The notes under the pieces were generated by a model. It was not told the DNA's origin, searched no databases, and saw only the letters and a list, made by a program, of their open reading frames with translations. Positions 54,066-63,527 of a stretch of 64,000 bases of DNA are shown in pieces. Source of the stretch: CBDDLD01 sp965250025 (GTDB lineage: Bacteria > Bacteroidota > Bacteroidia > Flavobacteriales > Flavobacteriaceae); the NCBI GenBank assembly GCA_965250025.1, contig OZ252283.1:2790001-2854000 (forward strand), read 5' to 3'. Numbering within the stretch: position 1 is the first letter of the stretch; every line of letters begins with the position of its first letter. Both the position numbers and the translations under genes were made by a program.

Positions 54066-57000
54066 TTAGAATGTAAATCCAAATGCAAAAGTGGCTCTCA
54101 GATTGTCATCAGAAGTGAACACGCCCAAATTTAAAGACAGCATGTCTACCATATTGACAAAAATACCACCACCAATGGAGGTGTTTAACTGATTACTATT
54201 AAATTCCGGATTCGAAACCAAATCATCATCTACCCATACTCTTCCATAATCAAACCCGCCATAAAAACCATATTCTAAGGGCAGCACTGATGTTCTTACA
54301 CGTTTAAAATTATACCTTAGATCTGTACTTTGAAAAAATGCACGTTTTCCTGAGAATCGCTCATTTCGATAACCTCTCAAGCCTCGATTGGCTCCTATGT
54401 TCGCTGCCTGATAAAACTCGAATTCATCACCGAAATTAATTTGTCCTTCTACTCGAGAAGCCAACACCAATTTTCCACTTGGATTAAGTTTGTATGCCAC
54501 ACCCAAACTTGGTACCAAATAGCTGTAATCATTTGAATTATCTATGTTAGTTACATAGCCTAGCGCCAGATCAAAGCTAATACCTTGAGTAGGAAATGCG
54601 GCATTATCGACATTCGTAAAATTGTAATTGAATTCTGTGGTGATAAAATTATCTCTATCGGGTTGCACATTGGTTTGCAAAAAATCATTTATAAATCGTC
54701 CCTGAGTATTTTCTATTTCAATGGATTCAAAATTTAACGACAATGCTACACGACTACCATATTCTCCATGTTTAATTAACGATGTCCCTACTCTATATGT
54801 AGAACTACGAACACGGTTATAATCTAGATCAACTTCTTGAGCACTATTAACAGGATCCGTATTCAGGTTTGGCGTGGAGTTTCCAAAACCAAAAAAGTTA
54901 ACTGCAAAATTAGGACTGGTAAATGTAGCGTTTAATCCTAAATTGATATTATTGAATATCTCGGCAAATTCGCCTTTATAATGAAAATCAAAACCTCCGG
55001 TTGCAAAATACACATGAGCTTTTACAGCATGCTGTGACGTAAACTTTTCACCATCATAACCATTCTTCCTGAACACGCCTCCTATACCAAGCTTTAACCC
55101 ATCATCAGGATTGAATCCAACGGATGGTAAGATGACTCTGGAATTATAACGAACTTTCTTAAAATCATAAATATTGGTATAATAGTCATCTTTTAAATGC
55201 TGATGTCCTTTCTTATTTTCGAATTCACTTTTCTTAGACTTGTAATCGTAGACATGCACTCGCTTTGAATTGATAATGTTATAGGTATCTTTATTCTGCC
55301 CCCCTACCAAACGTAAGCTAATGGTTCCTTTCCCTTCACCTTTTACTTCAAAGTAATCATCATCGTCTAGGCCAAATATCCAGATTTCTTTATTCTCATC
55401 GGGATTGTATACTCTTTCATGAAAAAGGTCTTTTTTCTTTCCTTTTTTAATCCGATATACTTTAATTGAGGTAAAACCATTGGCTAATCGCTCTATTTCA
55501 AACCAATCGTCTTTGTCTGTACCTCTCACCGTAGCATACTTATTGACTATATCAAAATACTCATCCGATATGTCTTTTATGGCATTACGTCTTCCTATAA
55601 GCTTTTCCTTTATCTCATTGGTTGTTGCTCCTCTAACTTCTTCAGGAAAGTTTAAAAATGCCTTATCAATAATGTCACTAGTTAAATTATTTTGAATGGT
55701 TTGGGCTTCCTTATCCCAATCGGCCTTAGTCGATCTGGTTAATAAAGCAACATCTAACGGGTAAGGCTCCACATTAAACCACTTTGGGTCTTTCAGTTCC
55801 GCACTATAAGATCTGAGCAACCGGATTGGCGGGATTAAAAAAGTGGCTGTCTTTAAGAGTGCACCATCATCCATTAACGAAAATGCTTGATCTCTGTCTC
55901 TAGGTACCGGTCGGTATACTGTTTTTCCTTTTTCTTTAAAAACTGCCCAGCGCCATTGGTCCTGATGCCTGTCCCAATCGCCTATAACCATATCAAATAA
56001 CCGTGCTCTGATGTATGCCGATTCATCAACCATATGATCTTCATCTTCTCTAATTTTTTCCAGCATATCATAGGTACTAATGAGCTTATTTGAGTACCCA
56101 AATCCTTTTTTATCACCATGACCATTAGCCGCACGTTCTTCGATCATATAAATCTCATCACCAAACTCATCATTAAATTTCCCTATAGCCTTTTGTTTTG
56201 GCACATAAAATAGTCTTGGTTCGGTATAGTATACATCCACAGCTTTTGAAAGATCTGCTATGGTAAAAGGTGCGTATGGATGCGATGCTGTAAAAGCATC
56301 GAGCAATAATGCTTCAGTTTTTGTACCTTGAAATTCTGGTGTTACGTACTGATCTTTAAATACAACAGCCTGCAAATATTGTACTGCATTTTTCCTTAGC
56401 GCTCTCATCACATATTGCCTGCCTTGAGCATCTTCTAAACGCAGTGATTTTGACTGGTGACCTCCACCCTTTCTAACCGGTTTTAATCCCCCATAAAGTG
56501 TATCTAAATTTACCGTTGGTAATTTTATGTCAGTACTAAAATATTTCCTGTAACGTTCTCCCCATAATTTCTTATAGAAATTGCTTTTATCTGTTTCTTC
56601 TTTCGTATAAATCGACGCTTCAACTTTATCAGGAAAGCTGGAATCATAATTTGTTTTATTACTCTTATTTGCTTTGAACACTTGTGTTTCATAAACCCAT
56701 GCATTGTCTTGCACAGCATAAAATCTAACGCTAGATGAGCCATCTTTATAAACTTCTAATACAGCATAGCCTTCTGCACCATATGAAAACTTTCCGCTTC
56801 CTACATTTCGTGTTGGTGAAGTTTTGGATCCCGAACCACTTATAATTTGCGGAATATTGGCTTCGATTAAGTACTGCAAACTATGTTCATGCCCAGACAC
56901 AAATATGGTTTTCTCATTTTCCTGTACCAAAGTCACCAACAACTCTTTTAGTTCTCTATAACGTTTATTCTGCAAGTCTGCATGAGACACTCCTCCAGAC

Positions 57001-57770
57001 TCCCTAAGCACATTTTTAATGGTCCCGAGTATAGGAGCAGGTTTCATGTGAGACCCCAAGCTATATTGACCGCCATGTGGTCCATTAGAAAACATAGGAT
57101 TATGAATGGCTACAATAGTTGTTTTTCCTCGGGCTTTTTTTATTTGACTTTCAAACTCGTCTATAAATCGTGATCTGGTTTTGAACTCACAACCATCATT
57201 AATCTTAGGGTGCTTATCCCAATTGGTGATATACCATTGAGAATCTACAATGATCAGAACAATATCATCAGTGATGTTTACTTTTTCTATCGGGCAGCCT
57301 TTCTCGGGTAAAAAGGTATTCTTTCCGAGTGCCTTTTCCACATATTTTTCCTGACGTTTTAAACCGTCAATACCGTGATACCAATCGTGATTTCCGGGAA
57401 TAAAAATCGTTTCGCCTTTAAAATCTTCAACGGCATCTATTTGAACCTGAAGCCTGTGTTTTGCTAAAATTAATGTTTCATCATCCTTTTCAGGAAAACC
57501 TAAAGGGTATATATTATCACCCAAAAAAATAGCCGTGCTATTCTTATCTGCCTGTCCTAATGTCTTTTTAAAATCTTTTAAGGCTTCTGTCTGCTGCCCC
57601 AGCTCTGAGTTCCCTGCATCTCCAATAAGGTAGAATGAATGTGCTATCTCTTTATCTTGTGATCTATTAACTTCTACGGTTTCCTTGACTTGCAAATCGT
57701 ATGTAGCGCAAGCGTTGAGTATCACCAATAGCAATAGGCAAATACTACTTTTTATATATTGACGTCTCAT
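54066..57770 (-). CDS. Purple-acid-type phosphatase fused to a kinase-like region and an Omp85 barrel
   Basis: This 1234-residue lipoprotein (lipid Cys21, ILNAC) has four parts. Residues 45-330 are a purple-acid-type metallophosphoesterase with all ligand motifs: GDAG (Asp51), GDNIY (84-88), GNHDW (126-130), AIHNP (His223) and GHEH (293-296). Residues about 430-645 look like a protein-kinase-like fold: Gly-rich 435-437, MRALRK (455-460), MIEE (542-545), GDWDRH (597-602) and PRDRDQAF (623-630). Residues 748-840 are Asp-rich strands resembling calcium-binding repeats. The rest is a surface-antigen (Omp85-like) barrel with LRGYRNERFSG. It probably sits in the outer membrane. The kinase-like reading is mine and is unproven. 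Confidence 0.85.
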   Translation of the reverse strand: MRRQYIKSSICLLLLVILNACATYDLQVKETVEVNRSQDKEIAHSFYLIGDAGNSELGQQTEALKDFKKTLGQADKNSTAIFLGDNIYPLGFPEKDDETLILAKHRLQVQIDAVEDFKGETIFIPGNHDWYHGIDGLKRQEKYVEKALGKNTFLPEKGCPIEKVNITDDIVLIIVDSQWYITNWDKHPKINDGCEFKTRSRFIDEFESQIKKARGKTTIVAIHNPMFSNGPHGGQYSLGSHMKPAPILGTIKNVLRESGGVSHADLQNKRYRELKELLVTLVQENEKTIFVSGHEHSLQYLIEANIPQIISGSGSKTSPTRNVGSGKFSYGAEGYAVLEVYKDGSSSVRFYAVQDNAWVYETQVFKANKSNKTNYDSSFPDKVEASIYTKEETDKSNFYKKLWGERYRKYFSTDIKLPTVNLDTLYGGLKPVRKGGGHQSKSLRLEDAQGRQYVMRALRKNAVQYLQAVVFKDQYVTPEFQGTKTEALLLDAFTASHPYAPFTIADLSKAVDVYYTEPRLFYVPKQKAIGKFNDEFGDEIYMIEERAANGHGDKKGFGYSNKLISTYDMLEKIREDEDHMVDESAYIRARLFDMVIGDWDRHQDQWRWAVFKEKGKTVYRPVPRDRDQAFSLMDDGALLKTATFLIPPIRLLRSYSAELKDPKWFNVEPYPLDVALLTRSTKADWDKEAQTIQNNLTSDIIDKAFLNFPEEVRGATTNEIKEKLIGRRNAIKDISDEYFDIVNKYATVRGTDKDDWFEIERLANGFTSIKVYRIKKGKKKDLFHERVYNPDENKEIWIFGLDDDDYFEVKGEGKGTISLRLVGGQNKDTYNIINSKRVHVYDYKSKKSEFENKKGHQHLKDDYYTNIYDFKKVRYNSRVILPSVGFNPDDGLKLGIGGVFRKNGYDGEKFTSQHAVKAHVYFATGGFDFHYKGEFAEIFNNINLGLNATFTSPNFAVNFFGFGNSTPNLNTDPVNSAQEVDLDYNRVRSSTYRVGTSLIKHGEYGSRVALSLNFESIEIENTQGRFINDFLQTNVQPDRDNFITTEFNYNFTNVDNAAFPTQGISFDLALGYVTNIDNSNDYSYLVPSLGVAYKLNPSGKLVLASRVEGQINFGDEFEFYQAANIGANRGLRGYRNERFSGKRAFFQSTDLRYNFKRVRTSVLPLEYGFYGGFDYGRVWVDDDLVSNPEFNSNQLNTSIGGGIFVNMVDMLSLNLGVFTSDDNLRATFAFGFTF

Positions 57771-57814
57771 ATAGTGGCGGTTTTAGACAATTAAAAATAC
57801 GCAATAAATCTTAA

Positions 57815-58753
57815 TCATTTTTCCCACAGACTGTCAGCAAAATAGTGCTTACAATCTAAGAAATTGGCATTCAGTTTAAAATTGGTTCTTTTGGCTAAAT
57901 CATGAATCTCATTGGTATCATACTTCTTTGACAATTCTGTCCAGATCAATTCATTGTAATCAAAATCTATTGTAAGATTAATAGATTTGATCTCAACAGT
58001 TTGCTTTTTTAAGCTGATAATATAGCTTTTCACATCCCCTGTTATCGGGTTATAATGGCAATAAAAATCAAAATCATCAATCTTGAAATTGGCACCTAAT
58101 TCTCTGTTAATCCTCAGCAGTAAATTGAGGTTAAAGCGTTTTGTTATGCCATGTGGATCATAATAAGCCTTATGTACTACAATTGGATTCTTTTTGAGAT
58201 CAAAGCCGATTAAAAGTTTATCGCCTTTTTTCATATGATCGTTAAAAAGCGTCAACAAACGTATGGCTTCTTGTTCTATATAATTACCTATGTTACCTCC
58301 TAAGAACAGTAATAAATTTTGATGTTCATTCTTCTTATGATGCTTCAACACTTCAAAATAATCTCCAACTTTAGGAATTACATTGAGGTTAGGTAATTGT
58401 TCTTTTAAGCGTGTTGTTAAAGCCTCAATGGCTTGCTCCGATATATCGATCGGCATGTAATTAAACGGTACTTCATTATTGACCAAATACTCCAGAAGCT
58501 TAAATGTTTTAAGGCCGTCACCAGCACCCAACTCTATAATATTAAAAGGCGTATTAAACTCCAGAGATTCAATAATTTGTTTTGATTGTAGTGACAATAT
58601 CTCAAACTCCGCATTGGTTGGATAATACTCGGGCATATTCATGATCTCCTGAAAAATCCGACTTCCATTATCATCATAAAAATACTTTGAAGATAAGTAT
58701 TTTGCTTTTGCTGTTAAACCAGCATGCACGTCTTGTGCAAAGGTATCGTTCAT
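57815..58753 (-). CDS. egtD: L-histidine N-alpha-methyltransferase EgtD
   Basis: This 312-residue SAM-dependent methyltransferase (DUF2260/EgtD type) makes hercynine by trimethylating histidine, the first step of ergothioneine synthesis. It shows the family start LSSKYFYDDNGSRIFQEIMN, the SAM motif IIELGAGDGLKTFKLLEYL, and LLLFLGGNIGNY. The segment HYNPITGDVKSYIISL near the end matches the family too. It is one base after the EgtB stop on the same strand, as in other ergothioneine operons. No egtC or egtE gene is visible in the window. Confidence 0.95.
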   Translation of the reverse strand: MNDTFAQDVHAGLTAKAKYLSSKYFYDDNGSRIFQEIMNMPEYYPTNAEFEILSLQSKQIIESLEFNTPFNIIELGAGDGLKTFKLLEYLVNNEVPFNYMPIDISEQAIEALTTRLKEQLPNLNVIPKVGDYFEVLKHHKKNEHQNLLLFLGGNIGNYIEQEAIRLLTLFNDHMKKGDKLLIGFDLKKNPIVVHKAYYDPHGITKRFNLNLLLRINRELGANFKIDDFDFYCHYNPITGDVKSYIISLKKQTVEIKSINLTIDFDYNELIWTELSKKYDTNEIHDLAKRTNFKLNANFLDCKHYFADSLWEK

Positions 58754-58754
58754 A

Positions 58755-59960
58755 TTATTTTGCTAATCTGATTCCGGAAAACTGCCAACGCATATCCGGA
58801 TGAAAAAAGTTTCGGTAAGTTGGTCGACTATGTTGTTTTGGCGTTGCTATTGATGCACCGCGAAGCACCATTTGATTAACCATAAATTTTCCATTATACT
58901 CGCCAATTGCTCCATCTGCTTTCGTATATCCGGGATATGGTAAATAAGCACTATTGGTCCATTCCCATAACTGCCCATAATTTAATGCCTCTGAGGCTAC
59001 CTCCCATTCAAACTCTGTTGGTAACCGCATACCCTTCCATTGGGCAAAAGCAGATGCTTCGTAAAAACTGATGTGACAAACCGGTTTATTTTTTTCAATT
59101 GCTTTAAAGCCTTGTAATGTATAATACATCCATTTGTCCTTTACTTTATGCCAGTATAAAGGTGCTTTCACATTCGCACTTTGAATATGTTCCCATCCAT
59201 CGGCATGCCATAGGTTAAAATTTGAATATCCTCCATCTTCAATAAACTCAATATATTCTGAATTCATTACCAATGCCCTGGAAATTTCAAAATCCTGAAT
59301 GTAAGTTTTATGCACACCAAGCTCATTATCAAAACAAAAGTTTTCATTTTGATGACCAATTTTATAAACCCCTTCAGAGATTCTTAAAAAATCGGTGTTA
59401 GGAATTTCCTCCATGAATTGAATATTTGTATCCAATACAGGAAATGCAGGTTGATGCCCAAAAATATATTTGATGTCGTATATAAGGAGCTCCTGATGTT
59501 GTTCTTCGTGTTGTAAGCCTATTTCTATGACGCTTTCAATCTCGGAAGCGTGATCTTCAGACATAAAATTAGACATGTGTTTATTAACATAAGCTCTGTA
59601 CGCCATTATTTCATCTAATGTCGGCCGTGTCATAAGGCCACGATCTGGTCTTAAAACTCTGCTCCCTACATTATTGTAATAGCTGTTAAAATAGAATGAA
59701 AAATCATCATCAAACACCTTATAATCTTTAGCATATTCTGTTAACACAAATTGTTCAAAGAACCATGTAGTGTGTGCTAAATGCCACTTGGGTGGTGACA
59801 CATAAATTATTGGTTGTACTGCTGTATCTTCAGGCTTTAATGATTCGCATATTTTTTCTGTGCGTTCCCGAGTTGATAAAAATCGATGTTTTAATGTATT
59901 GTTGGTGATTGTTGTTTGCAATTTAATCCTGAATAATTTGTGTCTCAAAAATAACTTCAT
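58755..59960 (-). CDS. egtB: Ergothioneine biosynthesis protein EgtB
   Basis: This iron-dependent sulfoxide synthase joins hercynine to a thiol. The N-terminal DinB-like domain carries the iron ligands: His60/His63 (KWHLAHTTWFF) and the HxxxHxE motif at His151-Glu157 (HEEQHQE). The C-terminal FGE-sulfatase domain has RLPTEFEWEVASEALNYG, WEWTNSAYLPYPGY and the closing RRF-like MRWQFSGIRLAK. The ATG at 59960 overlaps the upstream gene by 38 bases. A TTG at 59921, just past the upstream stop, gives a length closer to the family and may be the real start (388 residues). Confidence 0.95.
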   Translation of the reverse strand: MKLFLRHKLFRIKLQTTITNNTLKHRFLSTRERTEKICESLKPEDTAVQPIIYVSPPKWHLAHTTWFFEQFVLTEYAKDYKVFDDDFSFYFNSYYNNVGSRVLRPDRGLMTRPTLDEIMAYRAYVNKHMSNFMSEDHASEIESVIEIGLQHEEQHQELLIYDIKYIFGHQPAFPVLDTNIQFMEEIPNTDFLRISEGVYKIGHQNENFCFDNELGVHKTYIQDFEISRALVMNSEYIEFIEDGGYSNFNLWHADGWEHIQSANVKAPLYWHKVKDKWMYYTLQGFKAIEKNKPVCHISFYEASAFAQWKGMRLPTEFEWEVASEALNYGQLWEWTNSAYLPYPGYTKADGAIGEYNGKFMVNQMVLRGASIATPKQHSRPTYRNFFHPDMRWQFSGIRLAK

Positions 59961-61146
59961 TGAGCAAGGTTCTATGTACCGGACATTTTGAAGCTATTTC
60001 TTTTAATTTCTCTTGTTGATCTGCATCTAAGTTACCAACAAATTTTAATTTCTTACTAATATGATCTAAATATTTTGGTCGCTCTAACTCTATATTTAAA
60101 TCTTCACTATGTTGACGGGAATGAGATATATAAACAAACACCTCTTTCAGATCCCATTGTTTACGTTCCGCATACATTTTTAAGGTCATTACTGTACATG
60201 CAGCTAAAGCTGCATTGAGGTATTCATAGGGCGACGGACCAAAATCGTCACCTCCCACATGAGCCGGTTCGTCTGCTATTAGAGCATGGTTTTTAGTTTG
60301 TATGCTCGTCGTAAAATTATCATCGATCAGGTTTAAATGTCCTACCAGTTGTTCGCCTTCCGTATCTAACATTGTATTTTCCACCACAGGAAAATACCGT
60401 TTCACCCAAGTTCCTATTACTGCCCCTGCATATTTACTATCTTGTTCATTACTCAATAAGTGATCAGCATCATCTAAGGTTACAAAACTTTTGGGATGAT
60501 GTGCATTGGTATACAACTGCTGAGCGTTTTCTATTCCAACAATCTTATCAAATGGAGAATGCATAATCAACAAGGGTTTTCGGAGTCCTTTTACAATTGT
60601 TGGCAGGTCTGTTTTATCAAAATGCTCAACAAAATCTTTATTGATCACAAATGGTCTTCCCCCTATGTTTACTTTTACATCGCCTTTTTCGGCTATATCT
60701 TCTACCTGATGTGAGAACAAGTGTTTTACATGACTTACCGTTGCCGGTGCTCCAATAGTAGCTACTGCTTTTACAGCATCAATTTGTGAGGCTGCGACTA
60801 AAACTGCCGCACCTCCCAGAGAATGGCCAATCAATAAAGATGGCGCCTGATAATTTTCGCTCATGTAGTTGTGCACATCTATAAGATCTTCCACATTTGC
60901 AGAAAAATGACTATCGGCAAAATTTCCTTCGCTTCTCCCCAAGCCTGTAAAATCAAATCGCAGCACTCCAAAACCATCTTGTGTTAATGCTCTTGTCACA
61001 TTTTTTACTGCATTTAAGCTGCTACTACAGGTAAAACAATGCGCAAAAACCGCATAGTAATTTGGCTTCTGGTTGGCTGGCAACTCCAAATGTGCATTAA
61101 GTATTATTCCCTTTCGGTTCTGTATTTTGAGTTTTGTACTTCTCAT
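59923..61146 (-). CDS. Alpha/beta hydrolase fused to an OsmC domain
   Basis: This 407-residue protein joins an alpha/beta hydrolase (about 1-255, nucleophile motif GHSLGGAAVLVAA, acid in HSPFDKIVG and His in DDADHLLS) to an OsmC domain (about 285-405). OsmC proteins reduce organic hydroperoxides with two Cys: the candidates are in ALAACTVMTLKMYAE and SKCPVHRTLLNEV. This fusion is known in Bacteroidota and other groups. It lies between DUF427 and EgtB within a set of oxidative-stress genes. The ester or other substrate of the hydrolase half is unknown. Confidence 0.9.
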   Translation of the reverse strand: MRSTKLKIQNRKGIILNAHLELPANQKPNYYAVFAHCFTCSSSLNAVKNVTRALTQDGFGVLRFDFTGLGRSEGNFADSHFSANVEDLIDVHNYMSENYQAPSLLIGHSLGGAAVLVAASQIDAVKAVATIGAPATVSHVKHLFSHQVEDIAEKGDVKVNIGGRPFVINKDFVEHFDKTDLPTIVKGLRKPLLIMHSPFDKIVGIENAQQLYTNAHHPKSFVTLDDADHLLSNEQDSKYAGAVIGTWVKRYFPVVENTMLDTEGEQLVGHLNLIDDNFTTSIQTKNHALIADEPAHVGGDDFGPSPYEYLNAALAACTVMTLKMYAERKQWDLKEVFVYISHSRQHSEDLNIELERPKYLDHISKKLKFVGNLDADQQEKLKEIASKCPVHRTLLNEVIFETQIIQD

Positions 61147-61152
61147 GTGGTT

Positions 61153-61434
61153 TTAATCTTCAATTTTTACACCTTTCCAAAAAGCAACTCGGTTCTTTAT
61201 GCCTTTTGCCAATTCTGAAACTTCAGGATAGAACCATGCTGCATCCACATTTTGCTCGCCATTAACTTCTATGGTGTAATATGACGCAGTCCCTTTCCAT
61301 GGGCAAACGGTGTGTGTTTCACTGGGTTTAAAAAATGTTTTGTTTATACTATCGTGCGGGAAATAATGGTTGTTTTCTATAACAACCGTATCATTACTTT
61401 CTGCTATTACTGTATGATTCCATATTGCTTTCAT
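61153..61434 (-). CDS. DUF427 family protein
   Basis: This 93-residue protein consists of one DUF427 domain, with the motifs VVIENNHYFPHDSI and CPWKGTASYYTI. The role of the family is not established. It is cytoplasmic and small, and sits between the NTF2-like gene (seven bases away) and the hydrolase-OsmC gene (six bases). The conserved CPWKG resembles a redox or metal site, but this is not shown. Confidence 0.88.
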   Translation of the reverse strand: MKAIWNHTVIAESNDTVVIENNHYFPHDSINKTFFKPSETHTVCPWKGTASYYTIEVNGEQNVDAAWFYPEVSELAKGIKNRVAFWKGVKIED

Positions 61435-61441
61435 AATGCTT

Positions 61442-61951
61442 TTATTTATTTGTTTTCAAATATTTTTCCGGGATTTTAATTTTATCTGTTTCTGAAGTCC
61501 AAATGATATTTGCGATTAACCAACTCCCTTTTGAACAAATCAGATGATAGCTGTTTAATCCTTTTGTTCTTGTACCATCTGGTTCCGTATGTTCTACAAC
61601 TTCTAAAACTTGTGCAATGCCGTTAAACTCATCGATCTGTCTGCTGATCAGTTTTTCGTTATATCCGTTATCGTAGTAGTCGTCTTTCATAAAGGCTATC
61701 ATTTCATCCACAGTGGCTGTTTCATATGGATTAGAAACATCATTGTATACTACTGTAAAACGTACTGTGGGTGTGAACAGGCTCTTAAAGGCTTCCCAAT
61801 TACGTTGTTTCGTCTTTTCGCCGTTAATAATCCGTAACATTTCATTTATAGTACCATTTATTGTTTTAGTCGCAGACTCATTGGCTGTCATGATCTCCTG
61901 GCTCAAAACTACCAAAGGACACATTAGAACTAACAGGATTATTTTTCTCAT
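61442..61951 (-). CDS. Exported NTF2/SnoaL-like protein
   Basis: This 169-residue protein has a signal peptide (about 1-18, ending VVLSQ) and an NTF2/SnoaL-type cone fold (about 30-160), with NWEAFKSLFTPTVRFTVVYND and YHLICSKGSWLIANIIW. Such folds often bind small ligands or act as minor enzymes, and no catalytic pair is obvious. The ATG at 61951 starts the signal peptide. An upstream in-frame ATG at 61990 overlaps SelO and is less likely. It starts 12 bases past the SelO stop. Confidence 0.8.
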   Translation of the reverse strand: MRKIILLVLMCPLVVLSQEIMTANESATKTINGTINEMLRIINGEKTKQRNWEAFKSLFTPTVRFTVVYNDVSNPYETATVDEMIAFMKDDYYDNGYNEKLISRQIDEFNGIAQVLEVVEHTEPDGTRTKGLNSYHLICSKGSWLIANIIWTSETDKIKIPEKYLKTNK

Positions 61952-61962
61952 AATTATTGTTT

Positions 61963-63525
61963 TTAAGAACTGCACGATAGCATGGAACATCCGACTTTAT
62001 GCCTTGCCCAATCCGGGCGTTTTGCAAACCATTTTTCATTTTCGGGTTGTTCTTCATAAGGCTGTTTCAATAATTCATACAATTCCTCTATCAATCCATA
62101 ATCGCCTTCATTAGCTTTATCTATTGCCAGTTGTGCCATATAGTTACGTAAAACATACTTAGGGTTTTCCATATTCATATGCTTTGCCCGCTCTTCATCA
62201 TTTCTGGTCTCTTTACCGAGTCTTTGGTCGTAAGCATTAAACCAGGCTTTCCATTTGGTGCTTATAGTCTCATTTATTTCATCGGGTTTATAAAATGCCT
62301 TACTTACCTGTTTTAAGCCTTCTACTTTCATTCCCTTTTTATAGTGAGATAGGGTCCTGAAAAAAATAGTCATATCTGTTTCACTAGATAATAAGGCATC
62401 CTCAAGATCCTGAATCAATTTAGAATCTTCATTTTCTTCGTTGTCTAAACCTAATTTACGGCGCATCATACCTAATGACTTTTTTTCAAAATCTGTTTTA
62501 TATTGATTTAAAACTGCTTCAAATGGTTCAGTTTCTTCAACTAATGGGTATAAGGCATTAGCCAATTGGAGAAGGTTCCAAAGTCCAATATTAGGTTGAT
62601 TTCCATAACGGTATCTTTTGTTCTGGCGGTCTGTGGTATTGGGAGTCCAACCATAATCGAATCCTTCTAACCACCCGTACGGCCCATAGTCAATGGTTAG
62701 CCCTAAAACAGACATATTATCGGTATTCATGACACCGTGTACAAAACCTACACGCTGCCAATGTATGATCATATCTAAAGTACGCTCTGCTACAATTTTG
62801 AACAATGAAATATAAGTTGCTTTTGAAGGCTTCCCTAATTCCGGATAGAAATACTTTATCGTATAATCTGTCAATGTTTTTAAGCTGGCATGATCTTGTC
62901 TGGCTGCAAACAGCTCAAAATTTCCAAACCTAATGAATGTTGGTGCCACTCTGCTTACTATGGCTCCTTTTTCATATGCAGCATTGCCATCGTACATGAT
63001 ATCCCGTAACACCTTATCTCCTGTACTCATCAAGGATAACGCTCTTGTCGTTGGCACTCCTAAATGATACATGGCTTCACTACAGAGGTATTCTCTAATT
63101 GATGATCGTAACACTGCAAGACCATCACCTTGTCTGGAATATGGTGTTTCGCCTGCTCCCTTGAGTTGTAACGCCCAGCGTTTATTGTTATGGAGTACTT
63201 CAAACAAATTAATTGCTCTTCCATCACCTAACTGCCCTGCCCATTGCCCGAACTGATGTCCGGCATAAGCCATAGCATAAGGTTTTGTATTTGGATATAC
63301 TTCTGCTCCCGAAAACACATTCAGAAATTGCTTTGAACTTGCACTCTCATTCAAAATTCCAATTTCTTGCAACATCGCTTTTGAAACATGAATAAGCTCT
63401 GGTGCGGTTGGCACTCTTGGTGTCACATACGAAAATGCGGCATCAAAAACCTGACGTTTTGTATTGTCGGTACGTTTGTCCGCAGGGAGTTTTATATTGA
63501 ATGAATCTTCAATGTTTAATTTCAT
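61963..63525 (-). CDS. selO: Protein adenylyltransferase SelO (YdiU)
   Basis: This 520-residue SelO pseudokinase transfers AMP from ATP to protein side chains, in a redox-linked way. Recognised blocks are GDGRAINLFEV, LQLKGAGETPYSRQGDGLAVL, SIREYLCSEAMYHLGVPTT and VHGVMNTDNMSVLGLTID. The C-terminus ends GCSMLSCSS, where the final Cys corresponds to the selenocysteine or Cys position in other members. It lies two bases before MsrA in this strand's order, which fits a role in the oxidative-stress response. Confidence 0.95.
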   Translation of the reverse strand: MKLNIEDSFNIKLPADKRTDNTKRQVFDAAFSYVTPRVPTAPELIHVSKAMLQEIGILNESASSKQFLNVFSGAEVYPNTKPYAMAYAGHQFGQWAGQLGDGRAINLFEVLHNNKRWALQLKGAGETPYSRQGDGLAVLRSSIREYLCSEAMYHLGVPTTRALSLMSTGDKVLRDIMYDGNAAYEKGAIVSRVAPTFIRFGNFELFAARQDHASLKTLTDYTIKYFYPELGKPSKATYISLFKIVAERTLDMIIHWQRVGFVHGVMNTDNMSVLGLTIDYGPYGWLEGFDYGWTPNTTDRQNKRYRYGNQPNIGLWNLLQLANALYPLVEETEPFEAVLNQYKTDFEKKSLGMMRRKLGLDNEENEDSKLIQDLEDALLSSETDMTIFFRTLSHYKKGMKVEGLKQVSKAFYKPDEINETISTKWKAWFNAYDQRLGKETRNDEERAKHMNMENPKYVLRNYMAQLAIDKANEGDYGLIEELYELLKQPYEEQPENEKWFAKRPDWARHKVGCSMLSCSS

Positions 63526-63527
63526 TG

